A stretch of 57,416 nt of DNA from DATAGF01 sp963813355 (GCA_963813355.1 CAWEYS010000003.1:1-57416); one strand, 5' to 3'; counted from the first letter of the stretch, positions 8,928 to 17,660 are shown. The notes: generated from the sequence alone by a model not told the origin. Numbers and translations are program-made.

Positions 8928-9749
8928 GTGGCTGACTCACAGACGGATACCGGTGCTGCCGAGCAGCAGCAGCCCAAAGGCGTTCTGCCGGTCATCCGCC
9001 GCGGGCTTTCGCGGACGCCGTTGTGGCTTGCAGGCCTGCTTGTGGCGGCCGTGGGCGCGGTGATCACCCAGACCGCGACGGACTGGATGGGCTCGCTCGG
9101 CTCGGCCGTCTCGGACCGAGTGGTCGGAGAGCCGGCGCCGTTGACCCTCGACGTGAGCCCACCATCCCCGGGCCAGGGGCTCTACTTCACAGAGGCGGCG
9201 GCCGCCCTCGGCCGGCGCCGCCCCCTGCCCAGGGTGAGGTCGTGCGCGCCGCGTGGGCCCGCGAGAGAGGAGGCGTGGACGCCAACTCCACCGGCTTCCA
9301 GGTGGTCATACAGGGCACCTCGACATCGTCGGTGGTCCTGAAGGGCCTGACCATCAGGGTGCTCGTCGAGGCGGCCTCCCCCGCCCGGGGACGTTGGTCG
9401 AGCCGATCGGGGCAGGGGGCGCGCCGGCGCGGTACTTCGACGGTGGATCTCGACGCGCCGGCACCACGGGCCACGTTCGACTTCGGTGAGACCTCAGGGC
9501 GCGAGGAGAGGCCGATCGACTTTCCGTACCAAGTGTCCGAGAGCGAGCCGGAGGTCTTCTTCATCTTCGCCAGCGCCCATCGGTCGATTGCACATCGGGT
9601 CGCCGAGCTCGCCTGGAGCGCCAAGGGCAACGAGCGGGGTCGCCACAATCGACGACGACGGCGAGCCGTTCCGACCGTGTCGGGCGAGGCCGCGACGGCC
9701 TACCGTGCATCCGACGAACGGGCGCCTCGAGCAGGTGCCGGGGACCTGA
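8928..9749 (+). pseudogene. decayed membrane-anchored hypothetical protein
   Basis: Starts at GTG 8928 after GAGGTGG (VADSQTDTGAAEQQQ), with one TM segment (LWLAGLLVAAVGAVI) and an extracellular domain. The domain must be read across at least four frames: LYFTEAAAALG, then QGEVVRAAWARERGGVDANS, then TLVEPIGAGGAPARYFD, then VDLDAPAPRATFDF through PIDFPYQVSESEPEVFFIF, then VATIDDDGEPFRP. The assembled product matches a widespread actinobacterial hypothetical family by pattern (PVGxGGxPARYFDVDLD, DFPYxVSxSEPEVFxxFA), which I know only by appearance. Breaks include both +1 and -1 changes, which is more than its neighbours carry, so true decay is plausible. Confidence 0.6.
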
Positions 9750-9886
9750 CCCGAGGTGCCCCGCTGCCGCTCGCGCAGGCGTGAGTGGGAGTCGCGCCTC
9801 CTCTCAGAGACGCCCTTCTCGGCGTTGGCTCCGGACGCGGGCGTGTGGGAGGGTCCGGAGCGGACGTGCAGCGAAGGAGCCGCCCG

Positions 9887-10789
9887 ATGATGGTTCGCGT
9901 AGCGGTGGTGCAGGCGACGCCCGTCGTGCTCGACGGCCCAGCGTCGGTGGAGAAGGCCTGCGCTCTCATCGCCGAGGCGGCCGCGGGCGGGGCCAAGCTC
10001 ATCGCGCTGCCCGAGGGCTTCGTCCCGATAATGCCCCGCTCATGCTGGGGGCATCACTACGGCCTCATCGTCTCCCCGCGAGCGGTCGAGCTACACCGCC
10101 GGCTGTGGGACAACGCGGTGGACGCGGACGGACCGCTCGCCGCCGCCCTGGGCGACGCCGCCCGCCAGGCCGAGGCCTGGGTCGCGATCGGGGTCAACGA
10201 GCGCGAGGATGGCCGCCCCGGCACCCTGTGGAACTCGCTCCTGTGGTTCACGCCCGATGGCGGGCTGGCCCGCCGTCACCGAAAGCTCGTGCCGACGATG
10301 CACGAGCGCATCTTCTGGGGCCAGGGCGCGGGCGACGACCTGGGCGTCGTGCCGGCGGAGTTCGGTCGGCTCGGGGGGTTGATCTGCTGGGAGAACTTCA
10401 TGCCCGCCGCCCGCCAACACCTCCACCGGGACGGGGTGGACTTCTACGTGGCGCCCACCGCCGATGACCGCGACATCTGGGTGGCCGCGATGCGGACGTT
10501 CGCCTTCGAGGCGGGCGCCTTCGTCCTCTCGCCCGTGCAGTACCTCCGCGGCGCGGACTTCCCCGAGGACTTCCCGTTTCGCGAGGAGCTCGCCGGTTGC
10601 CCCGAGGTCCACTTCACTGGTGGCAGCGTGATCTGCGACCCCTGGGGCAACCTCCTGGCCGGGCCCGTGCACGGCCGCGAGGAGATCCTGTACGCCGACT
10701 GCGACCTCGACCTGATCCTGGGCGCCCGGCGCGTACTCGATACGGCCGGTCACTACGAGCGACCCGACGTGAGCGCCGCCTCGCTCTAG
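9887..10789 (+). CDS. nitrilase-superfamily carbon-nitrogen hydrolase
   Basis: A 300-aa cytosolic enzyme with the complete Glu-Lys-Cys triad: Glu43 in LPEGF, Lys133 in HRKLVPT and Cys167 in ICWENF. HRKLVPTMHER and the WGQG segment are typical of aliphatic nitrilases and cyanide-degrading nitrilases (nitrile to carboxylate and ammonia) rather than amidases. ATG 9887 has AAGGAG 7 nt upstream; ATG 9890 follows directly. The frame is open upstream but without an RBS. No nitrile hydratase or aldoxime dehydratase gene is nearby, so the natural substrate is not indicated. Confidence 0.9.
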   Translation: MMVRVAVVQATPVVLDGPASVEKACALIAEAAAGGAKLIALPEGFVPIMPRSCWGHHYGLIVSPRAVELHRRLWDNAVDADGPLAAALGDAARQAEAWVAIGVNEREDGRPGTLWNSLLWFTPDGGLARRHRKLVPTMHERIFWGQGAGDDLGVVPAEFGRLGGLICWENFMPAARQHLHRDGVDFYVAPTADDRDIWVAAMRTFAFEAGAFVLSPVQYLRGADFPEDFPFREELAGCPEVHFTGGSVICDPWGNLLAGPVHGREEILYADCDLDLILGARRVLDTAGHYERPDVSAASL

Positions 10790-10854
10790 CTGTCCGGAGC
10801 CGCTCGCGGAGCCGGCCCGTTCGGGGCGCCAGGACATTGAACGCTTGGCGGGGG

Positions 10855-11727
10855 TCAGTTCTCGTCGTCGAGGACGTCGCGCAGTTTGCGCGCGAACGGT
10901 CCGGGTTGGCCGGCGTATCCGAACTCCCCGCCGAGAAAGCCGCCGTGGTGGCTTGGGAACACTGTCGCCTGCTGACCGAGCAGCTCGGCGGTGGCCACCG
11001 CCGTGCGCCCGGTGAAGGTGCCCAGCGACTCCTCGCCCACGGCGATCACGACGCGCGTGGGCGCCGCCGCCAGCGCGTCGACGTCGGGGCGATAGCTGCT
11101 GACCGCCCAGGACCGGTCGGAGAGCAGCGGGTCGTCGCGGGAGCCGTCATCCTCGGTCGGCATCCCGAAAAGGGCGGGATCCGCCGCGGGCTGCGCGAAG
11201 TACTCGTCGGTGAACTCGCCTCGCCACGACGTCATGGCGATGAAGGCCGCCATGCCGGCACCCGACCCCTCGGCCTCGTAGGCGTCGCGAACGCCGGCGC
11301 GGGCGCGCTCGGCCGCCGCGGCGTCCGGGAGCACCGGGATGAGCGGCGGCTCGTGTGCCACCAGGGTGCTCACGTCGGCGGGATGGGCCGCCACGAGCGC
11401 GAGCGCGGTCACCGCGCCCCCGCTGCTCGCGAACATCTCGACCGGGCCGGTGCCGAGCGCCCCGATGACGGCGTGCACGTCGTCCGCCTGGACCGCGGGC
11501 GCATGATCGACCCGGCCGTCCTTGCGGATGCTGCGGCCGAGGCCGCGCGGGTCATAGGTGACCACGGTGCGGTCGGGGAAATGCGACGCCAACGTGGCGA
11601 AGCCACTGGCGTCCATGGGCTGACCGATCATGAACAGCGGTGGCCGTCCGTCGGCGGTGGGCAGCGGCCCATCCACGTCATAGGCGATGTTGACCTCGGC
11701 GGTTTCAAGCATGTGCATCGTCGTCAT
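10855..11727 (-). CDS. alpha/beta hydrolase
   Basis: A 290-aa alpha/beta-fold hydrolase similar to haloperoxidase/esterase-type enzymes. PPLFMIGQPMDASGFATLA is the oxyanion-hole strand and VVTYDPRGLGRS the following strand. MFASSGGAVTALALVA gives the nucleophile in the variant elbow SSGGA; an acid in AVGEESLG and the terminal SHHGGFLG His complete the triad. The ATG at 11727 (MTTMHMLETAEVNIAYDVDG) is a natural start. The frame stays open upstream to 11916 only because it runs through a tRNA-Thr 3' fragment, so I reject the longer form. It lies just outside the tRNA-Thr island. Confidence 0.82.
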   Translation of the reverse strand: MTTMHMLETAEVNIAYDVDGPLPTADGRPPLFMIGQPMDASGFATLASHFPDRTVVTYDPRGLGRSIRKDGRVDHAPAVQADDVHAVIGALGTGPVEMFASSGGAVTALALVAAHPADVSTLVAHEPPLIPVLPDAAAAERARAGVRDAYEAEGSGAGMAAFIAMTSWRGEFTDEYFAQPAADPALFGMPTEDDGSRDDPLLSDRSWAVSSYRPDVDALAAAPTRVVIAVGEESLGTFTGRTAVATAELLGQQATVFPSHHGGFLGGEFGYAGQPGPFARKLRDVLDDEN

Positions 11728-11874
11728 GGCAGTTTGACGTCTGCCGTATCGAAAACTCATCGGCCCTCGGGACAAATGACCGGCGCGGCTCCGCGGGTTC
11801 ATCGACTGAGCTGGCCGGCGAGCGCCATGAGGAGCCGCAAGGTGGTCCCCGCCCCCTCGAGGCCGAAACCCTAG

Positions 11875-11912
11875 AGCCGACGCCCGGACTCGACCGGGGA
11901 CCCCTTCATTAC
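11875..11912 (-). repeat. tRNA-Thr 3'-end fragment A (att-like, outermost)
   Basis: Matches positions 20220-20258 of the intact tRNA-Thr (acceptor, T arm, variable region and part of the anticodon loop) except for one missing A in the T loop. The match ends in the anticodon loop, with no D arm or 5' half. It has the same orientation as the intact gene. A displaced 3' end left by integration at a tRNA gene explains it best. Confidence 0.7.
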
Positions 11913-12011
11913 ACATGAAGACGCGGCCTTGACGTGCCCATAACCATGCGGGTTTTCAGGAGCCGCCCCACACAACCCCACAAACCGAGCCCCTGCCGTC
12001 CCGATCGGCGC

Positions 12012-12040
12012 TCGACAGATTCGTTGCGTGTTTCTATGTT
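12012..12040 (+). promoter_or_regulatory. sigma-70-like promoter, leaderless
   Basis: TCGACA (12012-12017), a 17-bp spacer, then TATGTT (12035-12040), followed after 7 nt by ATG 12048. Both hexamers are close to consensus, and the start-codon spacing implies a leaderless transcript. Confidence 0.6.
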
Positions 12041-12047
12041 GCGCCTG

Positions 12048-14051
12048 ATGTCCCCCGCGACCCGCAGACGTGCGGCCGCCAGCGCGCTCGCAGCGGCCGG
12101 GCTGCTCGCGCTTGGAACCGGCCAAGCTCTAGGTGTCACGCCGTCGCCTTGGCGCAGCCCCGAACCCTTCTCGCCGCCGGCTGGCGGCGCGCTGACGCCC
12201 GACGTGGCTGTCAATCCCGACGGCAGCGCCGTCGCCGCCTGGGTCCAGCCGCAGTCCGGCGGGACCTTCGTCGTCCAGGCGGGGCTGCGCGAGTTCGGAG
12301 GCTCATGGGCGGCCCCCCAGACGCTCTCGGCGCCGAGTAGCTCGCAGTCGCTCGACCCCGACGTCGCCATCGACGCCGACGGCAACGCGGTCGTTGCCTG
12401 GTCGCTGCCGTCCTCGGCGAGCGTGAGCGCGGTTCAGGCGCGGCTGCGCCCCTTCGCCCTGGGCGCCTGGCAGCCGGTCCAGACGCTCTCGACCGCCGGG
12501 GCGCTCGCGGTTCGCCCCGAGGTCACCATCGGCCCCTCCGGCGGGGCCGTGGCGGCCTGGCTCGAACAGGCGCCCGGCCAGGGGCTCGGCCAGGTTCAGA
12601 CCGCCGCCCGCGAAGCCGCCTCGGGCGCCTTCAGCGCTCCGGCTCCCCTCGGCCCCTCCGGCGCCTTCGGGGTGACCCTCGACGCGGATGGGGCCGGGAC
12701 GACGCTGGCCGTGGTCCAGGTTGGCGGCCCGCCCAGCTCGACATGGCAGACCGCGCTGCGGCCCCCGGGCGGGCCCTTCGGCGTTCTCCAGGCTCTACCT
12801 ACCCCCAGCCCGCCGATCGTGGATGCAGCAGTCGGTGCCGGTGGTCGTCAGTTCGCCGTCGGGCCTGAGCCCGGCGAGGACCCAAAGGTCGTGGTCTTCT
12901 CCACGCGGACCGGCGCCGGGGCATGGAGCGCCTTCGCCCCCATCTCTCCCGCGGGGCCAGCCGTCGAGGTGAGCGCGGCCCAGGTGGCGCTCGACGGCGA
13001 CGGCAACCCGACCGTGCTCTGGCAGCGGGCTGTCAAGAAGTCGAATGGTCAGGGAAACGTGGCGACCACCGTCGCCGCTGAGGGTCCTGCTGCCGGCCCG
13101 TTCGGGGCCCCCGTGCGCCTGTCGCCCGCCGACAAGGCCGCGCCCACGGTGGGCCTCGGGGTGAACGCCCAGGGGACCGCGGTAGCGCTGTGGGGTCGCA
13201 CGAGCGGCTCCAACGATGGCCTCGAAGCTGCCGTGCGCCTCGGCCCCTCGGCATCGTGGCTATCGCCCGAGGAGGTCCTCGCCCCTGAAGCAGGTCTGGG
13301 GGCATCGGTCCGCCCGGGCGTGACGGCCGACGGGATCGCGGTCGCGTCCTTCATCAAGGGCGGGCGCGTGTCCGCTTCCGACAGGGCGGCAGGCACCCCC
13401 GGCGAGGTCACTCTCACGGCCTCGCAACTCCTGACCAACCAGCGGATCGACCAGGCCGCCATCCGCCGCGCGGGTGCCCTGGAGGACGCGCTCGCCGCCG
13501 GGATGGCCTCGGCCAATCTACGCCCCGGCTCCCTGCTGCCGCCCGACTTCGACGCCAGCGTCCAGACCGCCGGCGCCTACACCGGCGCCATCGTCCCCGC
13601 CGGTCCGGGCGTGACGATCCCGGTGCCCCCGGCAGGCGATCGGGAGGGCGACCCGGTGCGCCTGACCGAGGAGCAGATGCTCATCAACCAGCGCATCGCC
13701 CAGGCAGCGGTGCGGCGGGCCAACGCTCTCATCGAGTGGCTCGACACCGGCCTGGCCGGACCCGACATCAAGGACGCCGGGATCGGCCCCGTCGCGCTGG
13801 CGCCCGGCATCAGCATCGCCTCGACGTCGGCGCCCCTGACGTCACCCCCCTCGGGGAGGCCGAGCGACGGCAGCGCGGGCGGCGGCGGGGGCGGTGACGT
13901 GAGCCTCACCGAGAGTCAACTGGTCACCAACCAGCGCATCTCCCAGGCGGCGATCGTGCGCCTCAACTCGGTGCGGGCGATCCTCCAGGGCGGGCTCAGC
14001 GGCGCCGAGGTCCGCGAGGACGGCATCGGGGCGAGCAAGCTCGCACCTTGA
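12048..14051 (+). CDS. secreted repeat protein with C-terminal triplicated NQRI motif
   Basis: A protein of about 667 aa. It has a signal peptide (MSPATRRRAAASALAAAG to about residue 30) and then an N-terminal beta-propeller-like region with repeated DG-AVAAW strands (VNPDGSAVAAWVQ, IDADGNAVVAWSL, IGPSGGAVAAWLE, LDGDGNPTVLWQ). The C-terminal third holds three copies of a roughly 40-residue helical unit, at about residues 453, 536 and 619: LT--QL-TNQRI-QAAI-R-N-L---L-GGL. Copies are separated by Pro/Gly-rich linkers, and copies 2 and 3 continue into DIKDAGIG or EVREDGIG. I do not recognise this unit as a named domain. ATG 12048 is set by the promoter; ATG 12036 is also in frame. It is the first gene inside the island. 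Confidence 0.75.
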   Translation: MSPATRRRAAASALAAAGLLALGTGQALGVTPSPWRSPEPFSPPAGGALTPDVAVNPDGSAVAAWVQPQSGGTFVVQAGLREFGGSWAAPQTLSAPSSSQSLDPDVAIDADGNAVVAWSLPSSASVSAVQARLRPFALGAWQPVQTLSTAGALAVRPEVTIGPSGGAVAAWLEQAPGQGLGQVQTAAREAASGAFSAPAPLGPSGAFGVTLDADGAGTTLAVVQVGGPPSSTWQTALRPPGGPFGVLQALPTPSPPIVDAAVGAGGRQFAVGPEPGEDPKVVVFSTRTGAGAWSAFAPISPAGPAVEVSAAQVALDGDGNPTVLWQRAVKKSNGQGNVATTVAAEGPAAGPFGAPVRLSPADKAAPTVGLGVNAQGTAVALWGRTSGSNDGLEAAVRLGPSASWLSPEEVLAPEAGLGASVRPGVTADGIAVASFIKGGRVSASDRAAGTPGEVTLTASQLLTNQRIDQAAIRRAGALEDALAAGMASANLRPGSLLPPDFDASVQTAGAYTGAIVPAGPGVTIPVPPAGDREGDPVRLTEEQMLINQRIAQAAVRRANALIEWLDTGLAGPDIKDAGIGPVALAPGISIASTSAPLTSPPSGRPSDGSAGGGGGGDVSLTESQLVTNQRISQAAIVRLNSVRAILQGGLSGAEVREDGIGASKLAP

Positions 14052-14107
14052 CCTTGTCACTCGGCCTCTCTGGCGGCGGCAAGCGCGACGACGCCCCCGT
14101 TCGCATC

Positions 14108-14140
14108 CCCCGCTCGGCCGTTCTCGCGTCAGGAGCGGGG
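14108..14140. terminator. possible bidirectional hairpin between convergent genes
   Basis: CCCCGCTC and GAGCGGGG can pair with a 17-nt loop between the convergent ends at 14051 and 14154. There is no T-tract, so support is structural and positional only. Confidence 0.35.
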
Positions 14141-14153
14141 CGCCTGCTGAGGC

Positions 14154-15278
14154 TCAGACGAAGAAGAAGACGATCGCGAGGACGACGTAGACCGCGAGCA
14201 GCTGCACGCCCTCGAACCAATTCGACTCGCCGTCGTTGGCGACGTGGATCGCGATCACCACCGCGAGCAGAACCGCTGCCAGCTCCAAGCCGTTGAAGAC
14301 GAGCGCCATCGGGAATTCGCCGACCACGAACGACAGCAGCACGAGCACCGGCGCCGCGAACAGGGCGATCTGCGCGCTCGATCCGATCGAGATGTTGACC
14401 GAGAGGTGCATCTTGTTGCGAGAGGCGAAGTAGATCGCGACCCAGTGCTCGGCCGCGTTGCCGATGATCGCAACGACGATCACGCCGACGAAGAACGGCG
14501 ACAGGCCGATGTCCTCGGACGCCTCGGAGATCGAGCCGACGAGGATCTCGGACATCACGCCGACCGCGACGCCGGCGATCGCCAGCATGGTCACCGCGCG
14601 GCGCACGCTCCAGGGCTCCGGGCCGTCCTCCTCGTCCCCCGCGCCGTGCGGGTTGAAGAGATCGGCGTGGGTGCGCAGCGAGAAGAGGAGGCCGATCAGG
14701 TACGTGAACAGGAGCACCACCGCGACGGCGATCGACATGGTCTCGAGATCGCTCGAGAACTGCTTCGACTCCTCGGTCGGGCCGGGTAGGCCGCCGCCCT
14801 CCACGAGCTGGAACACCGCCGGCAGCACGAGCGCGACGACGGCCAGCAGCAGCATGCCGGCCTGGGTGCTGGCCGCCGTGCGATCGAACGTCTGCGTCTT
14901 GTGCTTGAGCCCGCCGACCAGCATCGCGGCGCCCATGACGAGCAGGATGTTGCCGAGGATCGAGCCGATCAGCGACGCCTTGACGACCTCCTGCAGCCCC
15001 TCTTGGAGGGCGAAGAAGGCGATGATCAGCTCGGGCGCGTTGCCGAACGTGACGTTGAGGAAGCCGCCGATGCCAGGACCCGAGCGGGCCGCGAGCTGGT
15101 CGGTCGCCTTGCCCATGAGCGCGGCGGTCGGGATGACGCCGAGCGCCGAGGCCGCGAAGATGATCGTGGCCTCGGCGGCCGTGAGCTCGAGGACGATCGC
15201 GATCGGGATGAACGGGACGAGCAGGTACGGCCACCCGTCGCCGCTGAGGAGGAACCGCTTCAGGGACGCCGCACCCAC
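14154..15278 (-). CDS. Ca2+/H+ antiporter (CaCA family)
   Basis: An integral membrane calcium/cation:proton exchanger of the CAX type, about 374 aa with around 11 hydrophobic segments. The two alpha-repeat signatures are clear: FGNAPELIIAFFAL in the first half and IGNAAEHWVAIYFA in the second. An acidic loop (GAGDEEDGPEPW) separates the halves, as in ChaA/CAX proteins. It should export Ca2+ using the proton gradient. GTG 15278 starts VGAASLKRFLL; the frame is open further upstream to 15413, but that part looks non-coding. It is convergent with the repeat protein and lies within the tRNA-Thr island. Confidence 0.85.
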   Translation of the reverse strand: MGAASLKRFLLSGDGWPYLLVPFIPIAIVLELTAAEATIIFAASALGVIPTAALMGKATDQLAARSGPGIGGFLNVTFGNAPELIIAFFALQEGLQEVVKASLIGSILGNILLVMGAAMLVGGLKHKTQTFDRTAASTQAGMLLLAVVALVLPAVFQLVEGGGLPGPTEESKQFSSDLETMSIAVAVVLLFTYLIGLLFSLRTHADLFNPHGAGDEEDGPEPWSVRRAVTMLAIAGVAVGVMSEILVGSISEASEDIGLSPFFVGVIVVAIIGNAAEHWVAIYFASRNKMHLSVNISIGSSAQIALFAAPVLVLLSFVVGEFPMALVFNGLELAAVLLAVVIAIHVANDGESNWFEGVQLLAVYVVLAIVFFFV

Positions 15279-15489
15279 CCCCTCACTTTGCACTGTGCCC
15301 GGCAGGCAGTCGGCGGGATGATGGGCACCTTCATCCGCTGAGGAGCATGTCGAACCCAGCGACTGACGACGTAAATGCCCCGTGAACGCCCCGATGCGTT
15401 CACCGGAGGCCACACGCGTTCAGAACTGCCCACCCTCGCCGCTTGCTGGCATCCCCGAGTCGAGCGGCTTCTTGGGCCGAGAGAGCGGG

Positions 15490-15524
15490 AGCCGACGCGG
15501 AGACTCGAACCCCGGACCCCTTCA
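15490..15524 (-). repeat. tRNA-Thr 3'-end fragment C (att-like)
   Basis: AGCCGACGC, the T loop ACTCGAAC and GGACCCCTTCA match the 3' end of the intact tRNA-Thr at 20220, but the T-stem is of the CGGAG/CCCCG type, shared with fragment B rather than with the present tRNA. Homology ends at the anticodon stem, where an integrase-like coding remnant begins. Confidence 0.6.
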
Positions 15525-15633
15525 CCCGGCTGCGAAGCTCGCCGCCGTGCCCTACGACCTTCGCCACTCGTTCTGCTCGCTGCTGCTCTACGACGGCGTT
15601 ACGCAGTTGCGCGCGCGAGGCCGACGCGAGGTC
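15520..15633 (+). pseudogene. tyrosine recombinase (integrase) remnant
   Basis: Read in one frame from the edge of fragment C, the translation is HPAAKLAAVPYDLRHSFCSL followed by LLYDGVTQL. This is the box II region of phage/ICE tyrosine integrases (consensus PYDLRHSFASLL, containing the catalytic H-x-x-R). Homology then fades, and no N-terminal domain, no GH-SS motif and no catalytic Tyr follow. The fragment abuts the tRNA-like repeat, so it looks like the residue of an element that once integrated there. The recognition rests on one motif of about 25 residues. Confidence 0.6.
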
Positions 15634-15773
15634 GGGCTCGCTCAGCTCGAGGCGCGGCCGCGGCCGATGAGCGCACAGGACGGTGGTGGGACACGGTCCG
15701 CGCATCGCTCGGCTCCTGGTTCATCCGTTCCCCGCGCGGCTCGCGCTCAGATGCGCGAGCGCTTCGCGGATGC

Positions 15774-16886
15774 TCACCTGCCGGTGCTCGGTGGTGCGGC
15801 GGGTAGTCGCACCGTGACGCAGAGCCCGCCGGCGGCACGGGGGGTGAGGGTGAGGGTTCCGTCGTGTGCTTGGGTGATGCTCTTGACGATCGCCAGGCCG
15901 AGGCCGACACCCGATTGGTCGGTGCGTATGCGCTTGGTGCTGCGCTGAAACGGCTCGGCGAGCGTGGCGACCAGTCCTGGGGTGAGCTTCTCGCCCGTGT
16001 TCTCGACGGTGAGCGCCACGCGCTCGGGGTGAGCGCTGGTCGTGACCCACACGGTGCCCTGTTCGGGCAGATTGTGGACGATCGCGTTGTGCACGAGGTT
16101 CGTGCTCAGTTGCAGTAGGAGCGCGTGTGAGCCGCTGGTGGGGGTCATGTCGCCGGAGGTCTCGATGGTGACGCCGCGCCCTTCTGCGAGGGGGAGGAGC
16201 GTTTCAGCGGCCTCTTCCGCCAGGAGGGACAGGTCGACGTGTTCCGGGGTGAAGGACCGCTGGTCGGCGCGGCTGAGCAGGAGCAACGCCTCGGTGAGGT
16301 CGATCGCTCGGCTGTTGACGGCGCGGAGTCGTTCGTCGAGCTCGCCGCTGTCGCGGTTCGGGTCGTTGCGGGCCACGTCGAGAAGGGTCTGCGTGATCGC
16401 CAGCGGGGTGCGCAGCTCGTGGGAGGCGTTGGCTGCGAACCGCTGCTGCTCGGCGACGTGCGCTTCGAGCCGCGTGAGCATGGCATCGAAGCTGTCGGCG
16501 AGCTCGCGGAACTCGTCCTTGCGGCCTTCCAGCTCGATCCGGTGGGAGAGCGACCCGTTCGCAGCCATGCGTGTGGCGTCGGTGATTCGGGCCAGCGGGG
16601 CGAGCATCCGGCCGGCGAGAACCCAGCCTCCCACCAGACCGAACACCAGCAGGAACGCCAGCACTGATGGCCGCCTGGCAGGCCGAAGACGTTCAGAGGG
16701 TCGGAGCGGATGGGCAAGAACCATCGGAGAGGTGCCGTAGGGGACGATCGGAGCGCTCGGTCCGGGTATGTATCGCAGGAGGAACAGCCACACGGCCGCG
16801 AGCAGCAAGGCGCTTGCGAGCATGAGGAACCCGGCGTAGCTGAGGGTGAGCTTGAGGCGAACGCTCAAGCCAGGGGCTCTATCCAC
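15774..16886 (-). CDS. VanS-like sensor histidine kinase
   Basis: A 370-aa membrane sensor kinase. TM1 is about residues 10-35 (AGFLMLASALLLAAVWLFL); a short extracytoplasmic loop is followed by TM2 (VLAFLLVFGLVGGWVLAG) and a HAMP domain (LAPLARITDATRMAANG). The H-box is FAANASHELRTPL, the N-box LSTNLVHNAIVHN, and the G2-type box GVGLGLAIVKSI. The short sensory loop is typical of VanS-type kinases of actinobacteria. It overlaps the response regulator gene by 8 bp, so the two are co-transcribed. The region 16650-16740 has a slightly irregular loop. Base composition is visibly less GC-rich than flanking genes, as expected of acquired DNA. Confidence 0.88.
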   Translation of the reverse strand: MDRAPGLSVRLKLTLSYAGFLMLASALLLAAVWLFLLRYIPGPSAPIVPYGTSPMVLAHPLRPSERLRPARRPSVLAFLLVFGLVGGWVLAGRMLAPLARITDATRMAANGSLSHRIELEGRKDEFRELADSFDAMLTRLEAHVAEQQRFAANASHELRTPLAITQTLLDVARNDPNRDSGELDERLRAVNSRAIDLTEALLLLSRADQRSFTPEHVDLSLLAEEAAETLLPLAEGRGVTIETSGDMTPTSGSHALLLQLSTNLVHNAIVHNLPEQGTVWVTTSAHPERVALTVENTGEKLTPGLVATLAEPFQRSTKRIRTDQSGVGLGLAIVKSITQAHDGTLTLTPRAAGGLCVTVRLPAAPPSTGR

Positions 16887-17574
16887 GATTTCCTCCCGCG
16901 CGCCCGGCGTCTGGTCGAGTGCTGATGCGGTATCCGGCGCCGGCGACGGTGGCGATGATCCAGGGTTCGCCGAGCCGCTTGCGCAGTGCCGAGACCGTGA
17001 TGCGCACCGCGTTGGTGAACGGGTTGGCGTTCTGATCCCACGCCCGTTTCAGTAGCTCTTCGGCGCTGACGACGCCGCCTTCGGCGGCGACGAGGACTTC
17101 GAGCACCGCGAACTGCTTGCGCGTGAGCGCGACGTAGCGGCCGTCGCGGTGGACCTCGCGGCGGAACGGATCCAGCCGCAGACCTGCGATCTCTCGCACA
17201 GGTGGCCTGTTGTGGGCGCGCCTGCGGTCCAGTGCTCTGAGCCTGAGCACGAGCTCTTGGAGTTCGAACGGCTTGGTGAGGTAGTCGTCGGCGCCGAGCC
17301 CGAACCCGGTGGCCTTGTCGTCGAGACGGGCGGCGGCGGTGAGCATGAGGATCGGCATGCCGCTGCCGGAGGCGACGATGCGTTCGGCGATCTCGTCACC
17401 GGTGGGTCCGGGGATGTCGCGGTCGAGGACGGCGATGTCGTAGGCGTTGACGCCCAGCAGCTCCAGGGCGGTGTCGCCGTCACCGGCGATGTCCGCCGCG
17501 ATCGCTTCCAGGCGGAGGCCATCGCGGATGGCCTCCGCCATGTAGGGCTCGTCCTCGACGAGCAACACGCGCAT
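16879..17574 (-). CDS. VanR-like response regulator (OmpR/PhoB family)
   Basis: A 231-aa transcription factor. The receiver domain has the acidic pair in VEDEP, the phospho-acceptor Asp in IAVLDRDIPG and the Lys in YLTKPFEL. The C-terminal winged helix has the ending AVRITVSALRKRLGEPW-I. It is the first gene of the RR-HK pair. ATG 17574 lies 6 nt after the -10 TAACAT, so the mRNA is leaderless. It likely regulates itself and the divergent VanY-like gene through the inverted repeat at 17590-17608 (inference from position). Confidence 0.9.
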   Translation of the reverse strand: MRVLLVEDEPYMAEAIRDGLRLEAIAADIAGDGDTALELLGVNAYDIAVLDRDIPGPTGDEIAERIVASGSGMPILMLTAAARLDDKATGFGLGADDYLTKPFELQELVLRLRALDRRRAHNRPPVREIAGLRLDPFRREVHRDGRYVALTRKQFAVLEVLVAAEGGVVSAEELLKRAWDQNANPFTNAVRITVSALRKRLGEPWIIATVAGAGYRISTRPDAGRAGGNRG

Positions 17575-17580
17575 GCGCCG

Positions 17581-17608
17581 ATGTTACGAGCCGGCGCCTA
17601 TCGCCGGC
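17581..17608 (-). promoter_or_regulatory. divergent promoter region with palindromic operator
   Basis: For the minus strand, TAACAT (17586-17581) is a -10 placed 6 nt before ATG 17574. Just upstream is a perfect inverted repeat GCCGGCG-N5-CGCCGGC (17590-17608), which covers the spacer and -35 zone. It is well placed for autoregulation by the response regulator and for control of the divergent VanY-like gene. Confidence 0.5.
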
Positions 17609-17660
17609 ATATCGAAAACCGCGTATGCGCTGGCAACACCACGCTGCCTTCAATCGCGGC

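Noticed and set aside
11728..11916. N-terminal extension of the alpha/beta hydrolase at 10855
   Set aside because: The extension translates a tRNA fragment and has no RBS; ATG 11727 begins the family-like sequence.
11875..11920. Complete second tRNA-Thr
   Set aside because: No D arm or 5' acceptor strand follows; position 33 and the T loop are abnormal. Only the 3' half exists.
14230..15340. Antisense open frames over the Ca2+/H+ antiporter
   Set aside because: Asp/Arg/His-rich shadow translation; the minus strand has the two CaCA signatures.
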